Notes: a model not told the origin generated them from the letters alone. A stretch of 64,000 bases of DNA from Acidobacteriota bacterium (GCA_016715865.1 JADJXM010000005.1:248001-312000), one strand, 5' to 3'. Positions 26,678-40,146 are shown, counted from the stretch's first letter. Translations and numbers: made by a program.

Positions 26678-29311
26678 TTATGCGCTCCTTTTGCCGTTCA
26701 ACCGGTCACCTTTGCGACATACCGGATCGTAGTCGCAGTAAGTGCATGCCTTCCACTCGTTATCCGGATCGACCGGATAGCTGCCTTTTCTCAAATGATG
26801 ATGGACGCGTTCGACGAACTGCTGCAACTGACTCGCGTCACCTTCATCGGCGGTCTTGAGCACTTTCGCCTTCGAGATCGAATAATAGGCGCCGGAGATG
26901 CGCTCGCCGGGATAGAGCGCACGGCCGGCCGCATACAAATAGATCGGCAGTTGAATATCGATCGTCGCCTTGCCTTGTTCGTCCTTGACACCCGCCGGAA
27001 CGCCCGTGCCAACCTTGTAATCGATCATGACGATCCCGCCAGAAGTCCTGTCCACACGGTCAATGTATCCTCGAACTTTCAGACCGAACCACTCTCCCGT
27101 GAAATTCATCTCATTCCCGATGACCCTGGTTTTCTCGCCGATAAATTCAGGCGACTCGATCGCGCGCTTCAATTTCGAAATATGTTCAGCCCTTTGAGCA
27201 GGCCATGCCGGCAGATAAGGAATGACGACCTCTTTTTCGGCCTCTAGAAATGCTTCCTCAAGCCGATCGAGCGCCGCCTCTCTCGGGTTCGCGACCTGCT
27301 TGGCTCCTTCGAGAGCCTTCTCGAGAGCCTTGTGGTACAGGATGCCTCTCAGCGCCGGGCTCAGATCATCCTCCATCTCCTCAGGTTCGCTGACACGCAG
27401 TACCCTTGCCGCAAACCATCGAAATGCGCACTGCCCGATTGATGTCAGCTGCGAAGCGCTCCACAACCGCGTTGATGCATCGAGAGGCAGGCCCGTCACC
27501 CCGTCGTATTCATCGTGCGGTTCAGTACTCTCTCTTCGCTCTTCAACCGTCAGGGAGTGAATAGCCCTCGCCTTGACCTGATCATTTGAATACTTCGAGC
27601 CGTCCCTCAGATAAGCCTGTCGAACCTCCTCCCAGCTAGCCAGCGGCGTGTCGATTTCGCTGCCAGATCGAACATCGATCCCCATCTTCTTCAAAAATGC
27701 GCTCGGGATTGCCTCATCCTTGCCGAGTATGCGCGGGTAACTGAAAGTGATTCGCTCTGTCGCGGCGCATAGCATGAAATAGAACGACATTGCTTCACGA
27801 CGGGCCACATCGGCGGCCGATTCGAGCCGGATCCCGGCTTTGGCCAGACGCTTTCGCTCGAAATAATCAAGTACCGGATCCTCCGCTACAGGTGCAGGCG
27901 TCACTCCTTCAGCCATTCCCATGACAAAGATGTGCATGTAACGCGCCCCGAAGAGCACATCCGGAGCATGTACTTCGACGCCGCCCACATCCGCACTCCA
28001 GGGGACTGCCAGTGACGAGAAGAGGTCTTTCAAATCGCCGGCGAAACGATGAATCGTGATCACTTCATCAGGCTTAAACTGGAGCAGTGCATCACGACTC
28101 GCATATAACTGGTTGAGCGCCATCGTCTCCCTCGGCCACTGCGCCGACCGCATCTTCAGTTCGAATCGTTCAATCGCATCATCCAGAAGTCTCACCCATT
28201 CGATTCGCCGGGCTCTTTCCGGCCAGTCCATGCCAGATAGATCGATTCCCGCTTCCAGCCAGCCCGCAATACCTCTCGTGTGAGCCTTTCTGGCCATTAC
28301 CCATTTTTCGACCGCCAGCCCCGGACCCATCGAATGCATCAGCATTCGCGCCACGTGCTCGAAATCACAGCGGCTTGTCACCGCATCCAGCAGCAGTCTC
28401 AACCATGTCCCCAATCGCGTTTCGTCAAGCGGGATCTTGTAGAGCAGATTGACAGGGACGCCATACTCCCACCCGATCGCCCGCAGCGTCGGCCCATATA
28501 GCTCTTCGTCACGCACCACAATGACGATCTCACTTGCCTGAACATTTTTGAACAAGAGATCTTTGACCTGGGCCAGCACTCCTCTCACTTCAGCTTCAAG
28601 GCTTGGGTATGAATATGCCGCTGCTTGCTCATGAGAATTCCCGCCCTCAAGAAACCTCCAGGCAATCCTCTGCCCGTAAGTCGGATTTGTTATCTCAGAC
28701 TCCGCGATCTCCCATCCTTTGCCACGCAGAAAATCGACAGCCTGACCGCTGCCTTTGAACAACGAATCATTCTCAAATGGAAGAATGAAATGGCTGCCAT
28801 CCCCTGCAATCGCATCGATCAGAGCAAGCTCGTCGATCCGCGGCCGGAAATATCCATAGACCATTATCGATCTGCGCGCGGGCCCCAATTCCGCGGCTCG
28901 CCAGAGAGCCTCGGCAGGATCGACCAGACCTTTCGCCCGCAGCCTTTCCCTGTACCCTAGAGTAATCTGCGCAAGCTGCCTGATGCGCTCGCTGTCATAA
29001 TCAAGCAATTCTTGCGGATCGGCGCCCGTCCGCAGCAGAGCCTGCATCGACGGCGTGAACCGCGCGGCCATCGCAATGGGATCGGAGTCTCCTGCTACTT
29101 CACTCGCAGCGGCACTCAGATATTGCATGCTTTTGACAGAATCGACCGGTTCGAACCCTGCCTGTTCCAACAGGCGGTGAGCTTCATTTTCGAGTGTCCT
29201 GTATGGCGCGCCGACAGCGTGAGCCGCCCGCCTGTGCGGCGTGTAGACTTCAAGGCCGGAGGCGATGGCGTCGAATGGCGGCCAGTGGCTCTGATGAATG
29301 GTTCTTTTCAT
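26678..29311 (-). CDS. AddB-like PD-(D/E)XK nuclease with iron-sulfur motif
   Basis: 877 residues. The N-terminal two thirds resemble an inactivated helicase fold with no Walker A. The C-terminal region has the RecB-type nuclease: RGILYHKALEKALEG with His, RGYIDRVDRTSGGIVMIDYKVG containing the ...D...DYK active site, and LPIYLYAAGRALYPG (QLPIYLYA motif). The end carries Cys residues in CTYCDYDPVCRKG; with an upstream Cys (SIGQCAFRWFAAR) these form the four-Cys [4Fe-4S] clasp of AddB. It sits immediately upstream of the helicase gene, with no intergenic base between stop and start. The pair should process DNA ends for recombination. Confidence 0.88.
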   Translation of the reverse strand: MKRTIHQSHWPPFDAIASGLEVYTPHRRAAHAVGAPYRTLENEAHRLLEQAGFEPVDSVKSMQYLSAAASEVAGDSDPIAMAARFTPSMQALLRTGADPQELLDYDSERIRQLAQITLGYRERLRAKGLVDPAEALWRAAELGPARRSIMVYGYFRPRIDELALIDAIAGDGSHFILPFENDSLFKGSGQAVDFLRGKGWEIAESEITNPTYGQRIAWRFLEGGNSHEQAAAYSYPSLEAEVRGVLAQVKDLLFKNVQASEIVIVVRDEELYGPTLRAIGWEYGVPVNLLYKIPLDETRLGTWLRLLLDAVTSRCDFEHVARMLMHSMGPGLAVEKWVMARKAHTRGIAGWLEAGIDLSGMDWPERARRIEWVRLLDDAIERFELKMRSAQWPRETMALNQLYASRDALLQFKPDEVITIHRFAGDLKDLFSSLAVPWSADVGGVEVHAPDVLFGARYMHIFVMGMAEGVTPAPVAEDPVLDYFERKRLAKAGIRLESAADVARREAMSFYFMLCAATERITFSYPRILGKDEAIPSAFLKKMGIDVRSGSEIDTPLASWEEVRQAYLRDGSKYSNDQVKARAIHSLTVEERRESTEPHDEYDGVTGLPLDASTRLWSASQLTSIGQCAFRWFAARVLRVSEPEEMEDDLSPALRGILYHKALEKALEGAKQVANPREAALDRLEEAFLEAEKEVVIPYLPAWPAQRAEHISKLKRAIESPEFIGEKTRVIGNEMNFTGEWFGLKVRGYIDRVDRTSGGIVMIDYKVGTGVPAGVKDEQGKATIDIQLPIYLYAAGRALYPGERISGAYYSISKAKVLKTADEGDASQLQQFVERVHHHLRKGSYPVDPDNEWKACTYCDYDPVCRKGDRLNGKRSA

Positions 29312-29484
29312 ATTAATTCAACACAAAGGATCGGATTTCATGGACAATTTTGCCGATCATCAACTATATATCTTTTGTTTGAGCGACTGATGCACGCTCA
29401 GATACCGCCAATACCTTGTATTCCTCAAATGGGATGCGTGAGATCTATGAGACCTGAAAGTATGGATAATTCTGGGGAACCACC

Positions 29485-30204
<720 letters not shown>

Positions 30205-30276
30205 TGTTTCCGAGGGTTTCCCGCAATCCTGCGGATATTGAAGACGCGGAAGAGTTATAGAATATTCATCACTTTC

Positions 30277-30536
30277 CTCAATACTCTGGAAACTAAATTT
30301 TCTTGTATTCAAGACTGGAAAAAAGTTAATCGCAAAGGCCGAAAAGAAGCGCAAAGATATACAGGGAAGATCAGTGTTCGAATTATATCCAGTGGGCAAT
30401 AATCCGGATATTCATATCACCAAAAAATCTTTGCTCCTTTGCGGCCTCTGCGATTAATTCTTTGCCCCTTTGCGGTCTTTGCGATTAATTTCTTCCGAAT
30501 TTAAATGCCCGAAAATTTAGTTTACAGAGTACTCAA
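30277..30536. mobile_element. MITE-like palindromic element, copy A3 (CTCAA target duplication)
   Basis: Perfect 5-bp direct repeats CTCAA (30277-30281 and 30532-30536) flank the element at 30282-30531. The left end reads TACTCTGGAAACT with one change; the right end is AGTTTACAGAGTA. The right arm has an extra GCGATTAATTCTTTGCCCCTTTGCGG-type unit, cited only as an extra tandem unit, which makes it slightly longer than copy A2. The core is in the same orientation as in A2. Confidence 0.92.
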
Positions 30537-30592
30537 TTCCGCGTCTTCAACATCTTTACATGTGATTTGCCCGGCAACCGCCGAAAAGCCGG

Positions 30593-34035
<3,443 letters not shown>

Positions 34036-34055
34036 GTGTTAGCTCCTTTGTTGGA

Positions 34056-35600
34056 TTATTTTGCCCAGACAGCATTCTGCAGGATGGTGATCATTTCAGT
34101 CGAGGTCTTACCGAGCTTTTCGGCGCCTGCAATTACATCGTTAAGATCGACACCGTACCAGTTTCGCTTGCCTGGATCGCACAGGCCGGCGATGTTGAGC
34201 GGTTCGATGACATCCTTTACCTGTGCGGCGAAAGTTGCAGAAGATGTGCCGAGCGATTGCCGCAGCATCTGCCCAAGTTCGAGCATGCCTGCCGCGAAAG
34301 GTTGCCGGTCGGCGGCCAGAAACCTCCGCACAAGATGATGACAACCCAGACGACGCGCCATTTCGCTGTAACTGGCCGCTGCGAAATAGAACATCGAATA
34401 GGCAGCGAAATGTTCAAAGCGCGGGAACGAGGAATAACAGGAGGCGATGAAGCTCGCGGTATGATCGGCTTCGACCAGCGTCGTCCGGCCGTACTCGCTC
34501 AACCTGTGATCATCATGTAACCCGTCTTCGAGTATTGCGGCGATACGCTCGACGCCGAGCAGGGCGAGTGGCATTCCCGTGCTGAAAAGCGGATCGACGA
34601 ATGCCGCCGCTGATGGCAGCAACGCCCATCCTGGCCCGGTTGCTGATGACGCGCGCGAAGCAAGACGAGGTATCCACGTGAATTCGCGAATCGCTTCGGC
34701 ATCGGTGAATTGCGCGGCAATCGATGGATAGCGCGACAGGAATCGTCGCCAGGCAGCTTCGCCATCGGACAATTTCAATTCCGCGGCCAATGCCTCAGTG
34801 ACAGCAATGCCGGCGCTGGTGACCCCGTTTCCGAAACGCAAGACCCACATCCATCCCCCATCGAAGACGTGATGCAAGGCGGCGTCATCCATAGAGTATG
34901 GCGGAGTCTCATCGACTTCGTACTCAGGCATACGATCGCAGCGATGCACACCGGTGAAATGCGAATAGAGCGATTGAGTCTGCGGATAGTCGTCGAAATC
35001 GCCGGCAAGATTCAGCTTACGGTTTAGAAAGCCATTTGGCCCGCTGGCGTCTATCAAAATTCGGGCCCGCATACAAAATTCCTGCCCATTTCGCTCGCCA
35101 GATAATTGCGACATTTTTTCATCACCCAAATCAACCTGATTCAGCATGGTCCGATCCATGTAATCGGCGCCGAGGTCGAGAGCTTCATTGAGCAGGAAAT
35201 GGTCCACGTCGGCGCGAAGCCAGTGCGTGTCGGCGACTTCATTGTTCGGGCTGGCGGCGACCATCAGCTGATTGGCCCTGTCGTGAGCGACGCGAAACTC
35301 TTTCACTGGTTCGTGCCTGAAATAAGTGAAACCACGTTTCAGGCCGCAGACAATGTCTGGGTAATGGTTCTGCCACGCGCCGTATGTCGTCAATGGAATC
35401 AATCGTGGCAGATCATATCGTTCAGCCAGTTGTTCAATAATCAGATTCATGAGCGGCGAGGTCGATTCGCCGATTGCAAAGCGAGGATGCATGCCGCGTT
35501 CGATGATGACCACAGTCAGGCCAAGGCGCCGCGCGATCATTGCCAGCAGCGACGCGCTGAAGCCCGAGCCGATGACTGCCAGATCGAAATCGGTTCTCAT
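34056..35600 (-). CDS. FAD-dependent oxidoreductase, tryptophan-halogenase-like
   Basis: 514 residues from ATG 35600. This start overlaps the stop of the radical SAM gene by 4 bp (ATGA) and begins the FAD site, TDFDLAVIGSGFSAS (GxGxxA/S). Further: VIIERGMHPRFAIGESTSPLMNL with the GES-T signature of flavin-dependent halogenases, ARILIDASGPNGFL (GD-like FAD segment), GGWMWVLRFGNGVTSAGIAV resembling the WxWxIP motif (here W-M-W-V-L) and LPSAAAFVDPLFSTGMPLAL. Family members use FADH2 and O2 to halogenate or oxidise aromatic or other substrates; the altered WxWxIP suggests caution about halogenation. It is coupled to the radical SAM gene and to a CocE hydrolase. Confidence 0.85.
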   Translation of the reverse strand: MRTDFDLAVIGSGFSASLLAMIARRLGLTVVIIERGMHPRFAIGESTSPLMNLIIEQLAERYDLPRLIPLTTYGAWQNHYPDIVCGLKRGFTYFRHEPVKEFRVAHDRANQLMVAASPNNEVADTHWLRADVDHFLLNEALDLGADYMDRTMLNQVDLGDEKMSQLSGERNGQEFCMRARILIDASGPNGFLNRKLNLAGDFDDYPQTQSLYSHFTGVHRCDRMPEYEVDETPPYSMDDAALHHVFDGGWMWVLRFGNGVTSAGIAVTEALAAELKLSDGEAAWRRFLSRYPSIAAQFTDAEAIREFTWIPRLASRASSATGPGWALLPSAAAFVDPLFSTGMPLALLGVERIAAILEDGLHDDHRLSEYGRTTLVEADHTASFIASCYSSFPRFEHFAAYSMFYFAAASYSEMARRLGCHHLVRRFLAADRQPFAAGMLELGQMLRQSLGTSSATFAAQVKDVIEPLNIAGLCDPGKRNWYGVDLNDVIAGAEKLGKTSTEMITILQNAVWAK

Positions 35601-36562
35601 CTCATCTCCGTGCAAAACCGGCAAGCGATTGGCAATGGAATCCGCTGCGTTCGATTTATCTCAGCCAGTCGCGCTGCACGCGAGCCGGAGCAATCACAAT
35701 CATAGAACTTTTCGATATCCCACAGATCGGCAAAGACGAACATCTTATCCAGCGACAGACCGTATTCGAGAGCGGCTTCCAGCGAGCGCAGCTTCGGCCT
35801 CCTGTAAGCTCCGGCGAGAGCTTCCATCGCTCCATTGCCGCTGCGCACGGGAATGATTGAACAGGTTTTCGCGCCGCATTCCATCGCCACATCCAGCGAC
35901 CGACAGGCCCAGATAAGCCCTTCCTGCTCGGTCAAAAATGGAGGTTGCAGCAGAATGAATACGCGCAGATCGATGTCGTGGTGATCGAGAAACCTTGCCG
36001 CCTGTCTGAAGGATTCAACAGTCATTCGCTTGTTGAGGTTTTCGAGAGCCTGCGGATGAACGGTTTCGAGTCCGATGGCAATTTCCAGTCTCCCGTTCAG
36101 GCTTTCCTGAAATCTCAAAGCGCGCCGTCCGTATTCGCCGCGCAGAAAAGCTGGATGGCATTCGACGATGACGCGCTCGAAGGTGGATACCGTTTTTATG
36201 ATCTCATCGTAGTCTTCAGGCGGGATCGCCTGCGGATCGAAGAAACTTCCGGCGTTATACAACTTGATCTGCCGGGCTGCGGGCAGTCGATCCAGCGCGT
36301 AGCGGATTTGAGCTGCAATCGCTCCGCCCGGCACACTCGAGTCCAGTGTGTTTCGCCAGAGGTCGCACATGAGGCATCTGAACGGACACTCGCGATTGGT
36401 CAGAAAGATGGTTGCGGTCGGTATCGTGTGACCATTCGCACCCGCCTCCTCCTCCCATAAAAATTCATATGGGCGTAACGGATCGAGATGAGACTTCGAC
36501 CCTCGATGATCGAGGATCCATTTGTCTCGCTCTGACGGAATTGCGGGGTAATTTTCGGCCAC
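35597..36562 (-). CDS. Radical SAM protein of the COG1244-like Fe-S oxidoreductase group
   Basis: About 321 residues. The radical SAM site is RECPFRCLMCDLW (C-x3-C-x2-C). Other segments: IKLYNAGSFFDPQAIP, ERVIVECHPAFL, RLEIAIGLETVHPQAL and, at the C-terminus, EKFYDCDCSGSRAARLAEI plus CRFCTEMR, whose four Cys residues could hold a second cluster. This layout fits the uncharacterised Fe-S oxidoreductases of COG1244 (relatives of the archaeal RaSEA radical SAM). The start is uncertain: the frame is open to 36679, but that part is a MITE-like element and encodes the same spurious peptide (GYNSN...) as other copies. GTG 36562 is the first start beyond the element. No strong ribosome site is seen. 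Confidence 0.8.
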   Translation of the reverse strand: MAENYPAIPSERDKWILDHRGSKSHLDPLRPYEFLWEEEAGANGHTIPTATIFLTNRECPFRCLMCDLWRNTLDSSVPGGAIAAQIRYALDRLPAARQIKLYNAGSFFDPQAIPPEDYDEIIKTVSTFERVIVECHPAFLRGEYGRRALRFQESLNGRLEIAIGLETVHPQALENLNKRMTVESFRQAARFLDHHDIDLRVFILLQPPFLTEQEGLIWACRSLDVAMECGAKTCSIIPVRSGNGAMEALAGAYRRPKLRSLEAALEYGLSLDKMFVFADLWDIEKFYDCDCSGSRAARLAEINRTQRIPLPIACRFCTEMR

Positions 36563-36570
36563 GAAAGTAC

Positions 36571-36756
36571 AATTTAATCGCAGATGTCGAAAAGGGGGCA
36601 AAGAATGTGAATCGCAGAGGCCGCAAAGGGGCAAAGACATATAGGGAAGATCACGGTTCGAATTATATCCAGTGGGCAATAATCCGGATATTTATATCAC
36701 CAAAAAATCTTTGCACTCTTTGCGGCCTCTGCGATAAAAACTTTAGAAAACTTAAA
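36571..36756. mobile_element. Degenerate MITE-like element, copy A4
   Basis: It contains the GCAAAG/GCAGAGG arms and the core TTCGAATTATATCCAG with GGGCAATAATCCGGATAT, in the same orientation as copies A2 and A3. The terminal TACTCTGTAAACT ends are missing or too diverged to recognise, and no target duplication is seen. It fills the gap between the asparagine-synthase-like and radical SAM genes and overlaps the region where the latter's start must lie. Confidence 0.8.
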
Positions 36757-38146
36757 CAACAAGCGTCGATTCCGTCACGGTCATTTCATTTCCCGAGCGG
36801 CGTGGAGATTCGGGATTCCATGCCTCGCGCAGCCGCTCTTCCCATTGCCTCAGGAAGACCTGGCGGCACCATGATTTGCTGACGCGCCATTGGCGATAGG
36901 ATTCTCCGCCTGCGCCTTCCTGAAACCGCATTTTAGGAAAGACGGGCATCGCCTCGCCGGTGACGGCTTTGATGCCGGCGCTGACCACATCCTGCTTCAG
37001 TGTCGCAAGCCGGTCAGAGCTGTCGCCGATAACTTTTTCAAACGGTATCGCCAGCGCCTGAGCGATGACAGAGCGCACCGTGTATGGAGAGAATGCCTCG
37101 AAGCCATAACGGTGAGCGGGTGCGTATGTCCTGACGTAACCGCGCGACAGGCCGCCTGAATATGTCAAACTGTGTTTGATAGCGTCGATGCCCCAGCCTT
37201 CCTGGTAGAGCATCGGGTTGCGCAGCACGCTCGATATCGTCAGGTCGGAGTCTTCAAGCGGGTATGATTTCAGGTTCTCATCACCACCGTCGCCGTCGAG
37301 CAGGTATTTGAGGCTCGGATACCGCTGGCGAATGGCATCGAGCAGGCACAGCGAGACCGCGGCGCATTCGACATCGAGTGGGTGGTAGTCTTCAATGACG
37401 CGAATGGCGGATTCCAGATCGAGCCGCTCAGCCGGGACCTGGACGGCTTCCCAGTGCTGCTCCAATCCGAGCTTGCGGACGACTTCGGCGGCCTGCCTGG
37501 CATCGCGCCCTCCGCCCAGATCGAGCGTGAATGCGCGCAGCCGGTCAGGATTGCCGCAGAGTTCATTGAGCGCTTTTCGCGCGAGCAGGAAAACGGATGT
37601 GCTGTCAACTCCTCCGGAAAACGCCAGCGCAATCGGTTCATCAGCGGGGATTGCCGCGATCCAGGTTTTTAAAGCACTGTAGGTTGCCGCGACATACGCG
37701 GCTCCGGCTTCCTCGATGTCGGCGGTGCCTTCGGCGATCGGCGGGTTGAAAAATCGATGATAGCGCGGCGACGGGTCAGGGCATCCGATCTGGTCGATTT
37801 CGACGAGGTAATGTGCGGGGATCATCCGCGTATACATCGGATCGAACTGCCAGCCGATCTGCTCTTGCCGGCACCAGTCGAAGAGCTGGTCCATCCGCTG
37901 TCCGACGACCAGAAACGGTCCGTGGTACATCTTGGCTACGAGGTAACGCAGCGGGATGCCGATGGTGCGGGCAAGCCGGACGGTCTTGCCATGACGCTCG
38001 ACGGCAGCGAAATGGCCATCGGTCCGGCTGAGTGTATCTGTATCGCAGCCACGCACCGCTTCGTTGATTTGATAAGGCGTGCAGCCGGTCAGCGCTGAGG
38101 TCCGCGTTTCAACCAGATTGACCAGACGTTCGACTCCTTCAAGCAT
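36752..38146 (-). CDS. Asparagine-synthase-like ATP-dependent amidotransferase/cyclase
   Basis: 464 residues, with TGGAGAA before ATG 38146. The N-terminal 180 residues (SRTDGHFAAVERHGKTVRLART, DPMYTRMIPAHYLVEID) resemble the Ntn-type domain of asparagine synthases but lack the N-terminal Cys2, so glutaminase activity is unlikely. The synthetase domain has the PP-loop IALAFSGGVDSTSVFLLARKA, the LDGDGGDENLKSYP motif and a helical C-terminus. In the family, proteins lacking Cys2 include beta-lactam synthetases, lasso-peptide cyclases (LasC/McjC) and glutamine-independent enzymes. Here it lies upstream of a radical SAM and a halogenase-like gene, which suggests a biosynthetic task, by inference. 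The last codons overlap the edge of copy A4. Confidence 0.85.
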   Translation of the reverse strand: MLEGVERLVNLVETRTSALTGCTPYQINEAVRGCDTDTLSRTDGHFAAVERHGKTVRLARTIGIPLRYLVAKMYHGPFLVVGQRMDQLFDWCRQEQIGWQFDPMYTRMIPAHYLVEIDQIGCPDPSPRYHRFFNPPIAEGTADIEEAGAAYVAATYSALKTWIAAIPADEPIALAFSGGVDSTSVFLLARKALNELCGNPDRLRAFTLDLGGGRDARQAAEVVRKLGLEQHWEAVQVPAERLDLESAIRVIEDYHPLDVECAAVSLCLLDAIRQRYPSLKYLLDGDGGDENLKSYPLEDSDLTISSVLRNPMLYQEGWGIDAIKHSLTYSGGLSRGYVRTYAPAHRYGFEAFSPYTVRSVIAQALAIPFEKVIGDSSDRLATLKQDVVSAGIKAVTGEAMPVFPKMRFQEGAGGESYRQWRVSKSWCRQVFLRQWEERLREAWNPESPRRSGNEMTVTESTLVV

Positions 38147-38192
38147 GATTTTCTCCAGTGAAATAGTATTTATTTGTAACTGCTAGCACTCA

Positions 38193-38313
38193 AAAAAGTT
38201 TCCAGTTTCCAGTTTCCTGTTGCTTCTCGACGCTTCGCTTTCAACTGCAATCTTGCTCACCGGAATAAACTTGCACCGTCCAGAATACTGGAAACTGGAG
38301 ACTGGAAACTTTT
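38193..38313. repeat. Palindromic repeat of the TTTCCAGT type, copy 2
   Basis: AAAAAAGTTTCCAGTTTCC at the left (from about 38193) and ACTGGAAACTGGAGACTGGA at the right (to about 38313) form an inverted repeat around a G/C-richer loop of about 75 bp. It separates the substrate-binding-protein gene from the asparagine-synthase-like gene and is related to the repeat at 17640-17731. Confidence 0.7.
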
Positions 38314-38343
38314 CATTGGATTCCCATTGATCAATTACATTTT

Positions 38344-39363
38344 TTACTCAACCCTGACCGACGCGGGGTTGATCTCAGCCGGAATGAACGATCGATCGAT
38401 CAGCTCCTTGAGGTCGATCGGCCTGTCGAGAATGCCGGCTTTCAGTCCCATGTCCATGATGCGTTGCATCTCTTTGTCAGTCGGGTTGAGCATCCGGTAA
38501 CTGACTCGATCCGGAGGTTGAGTCAGCACATAGCGCACTACTTTTTCGTCCTGGCGAAAATAGGGTGAAGCGACTTTTGCGGCTTCAATGCGATGCGTTT
38601 CGGCCCATTCTCCGCTTTCGGCGATTCCGCGAACCAGGTCGCGCACGACCTCGGGTTGTTCTTTGATCAGGTCTTCTGTTACGACCAGCACGCACGAAAT
38701 GAAGCCCGGCCAGACGTCCTTGGCGTGGTACAAGATGCGACCAGTGCCATCGAGTTCTGCGCGTGCGGCGTGCGGTTCGCCGACGAAGTAGGCATCTATC
38801 GCTTTGGCCGCCAGAGCGCCTGGCATATCTGGCGGAGGCATTTCGACGAAATTGATCTCGTCGGGTTTGACGCCCTGATCTTCCATCAGCTTGTGAATGA
38901 CAAGATTCTGATTGCTGTATTTACTGGGGATCGCCATGGTCTTGCCGCGCAGCTCACGCAGGGATGTGGCGGGACTATCCTTTGAGACCATGACCGTCGA
39001 ACCGTCGCGATGGCCCAGGTAGAGGATCTTGACCTTGACGCCCTGCTCGCGGAGCTTCATCGCCAGAGGGGCGATCATAAAGGTCGCTTCAAGCCGTCCG
39101 CTCTTGATGGATTCGACCATGGTCGGGAAGTCAGTGAAACGCTGCGACTCGAACCGAGTCGCTGTGCTGGTGCGGGATGCATAATCCGTCACCGGGCACG
39201 TGAGATGTCAGGTGACGGGTAGAAATCCGACATTGAGTTGTGCTCGCTCAGCGTCCTCTTCAAAACCTGCATCCCGTTGCCAGGGCTTGTAACGCAGCAA
39301 ACCGAGAATGGCGATGACGATGACCGAGCCGATAATGATTTTGAGATAGGTATTTCGAAACAT
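38344..39363 (-). CDS. ABC transporter substrate-binding protein (NrtA/SsuA/NMT1-like), probable selenoprotein
   Basis: Read from ATG 39363 with the TGA at 39208-39210 as one residue, the protein is 339 residues. An N-terminal membrane anchor (IIIGSVIVIAILGLL) is followed by the start of the mature fold, QLNVGFLPVT-U-HLTCPVTDY, where U is the TGA-encoded residue 52 and Cys56 follows. The rest is a typical nitrate/sulfonate/taurine-type binding protein: FPTMVESIKSGRLEATFMI, SKDSPATSLRELRGKTMAIP, AIDAYFVGEPHAARAEL and VRYVLTQPPDRVSYRMLN. Without read-through the ORF would begin at GTG 39192, lacking the anchor and first strand. It follows the ATPase gene by 21 bp. Hairpins follow the TGA. The alternative is a nonsense mutation or sequence error. 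Confidence 0.75.
39208..39210 (-). other. In-frame UGA codon, candidate selenocysteine in the substrate-binding protein
   Basis: TGA at 39210-39208 interrupts an otherwise open and family-consistent frame (residue 52). A short hairpin begins within 10 nt: UGC-CCG with CGG-GCA (39198-39193 and 39188-39178, with a 5-nt bulge) carries a GUGA loop starting 16 nt after the UGA. A perfect 8-bp hairpin, GCGACTCG-GTT-CGAGTCGC, lies further on (39162-39144). Confidence 0.65.
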
Positions 39364-39384
39364 AGCTATGTCGAATTCAGATGA

Positions 39385-40146
39385 TTATTCAACTGCGACG
39401 AAATGGTTGTCGCCGGCTGTCTTTTCATAATCGTGTTCGATTCCAAGTTCGGTCAGGATGCGATGAATCGCGCTGACGACCTCGGGATGGGTCAGATCGC
39501 GCGGGCGCGGGGCTGAAATGCTCAGCTCATACCGGATCCGGGCCGGACGTTCGCTGAGCACTATGACTCGATCGGCAAGTTGCGCGGCCTCTTCGATGTC
39601 GTGTGTGACCAGCACTACGGTACGCGGACGTTCGTCCAGCAATCGAGCCAGTTCCTGACGCAGCCGCAGGCGCGTCAGGTAATCGACCGCGGAGAACGGC
39701 TCATCCAGCAGCAAAATGTCGGAATCTCCTGCCAGGGCGCGGGCCATCTCGACACGCTGCCGCATGCCACCGGAGAGCTGATGCGGATAGTGATTCTCAA
39801 ATCCATCCAGCCGGATCAACTCGACCAGTTCATTGATCTGTTGAGTCTGCTCGGAAGCGTTCTTCACCTGGCGCAAGCCGAGCGCGATGTTTTGAGCCAC
39901 AGTCAGCCAGGGAAACAATCCGTCCTGCTGATAGACCATGCGGACCTCGCCGGCGCGCTCGATCGAACCGGATGTTGGCAGATCGAAGCCGGAGAGCATG
40001 TTGAGCAGCGTCGTTTTACCGCACCCGGATGGGCCGACAACTGCGACGAATTCGCCACGTGTAATCGTCAGCGACACTTCTCTTAACACCTCGACGGCAT
40101 CGAACCAGCGAGAGACTTTTTCGAGCCGCAGCGGCTTAATGCTCAT
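39385..40146 (-). CDS. ABC transporter ATP-binding protein (NrtD/SsuB/TauB-like)
   Basis: 253 residues with all nucleotide-binding motifs: VGPSGCGKTTLLNML (Walker A), VYQQDGLFPWLTVAQN (Q-loop), LSGGMRQRVEMARAL (signature), ILLLDEPFSAVDYLTR (Walker B, D-loop) and VLVTHDIEEAAQLADR (H-loop). It belongs to the nitrate/sulfonate/taurine importer class. Its start lies inside the end of the permease gene (11-bp overlap), and the substrate-binding protein follows by 21 bp, so all three form one importer. The substrate is unknown. Confidence 0.94.
   Translation of the reverse strand: MSIKPLRLEKVSRWFDAVEVLREVSLTITRGEFVAVVGPSGCGKTTLLNMLSGFDLPTSGSIERAGEVRMVYQQDGLFPWLTVAQNIALGLRQVKNASEQTQQINELVELIRLDGFENHYPHQLSGGMRQRVEMARALAGDSDILLLDEPFSAVDYLTRLRLRQELARLLDERPRTVVLVTHDIEEAAQLADRVIVLSERPARIRYELSISAPRPRDLTHPEVVSAIHRILTELGIEHDYEKTAGDNHFVAVE

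Noticed and set aside
38344..39192. Substrate-binding protein starting at GTG 39192
   Set aside because: This form lacks the membrane anchor and the first beta-strand; the frame continues upstream through a single UGA to ATG 39363.
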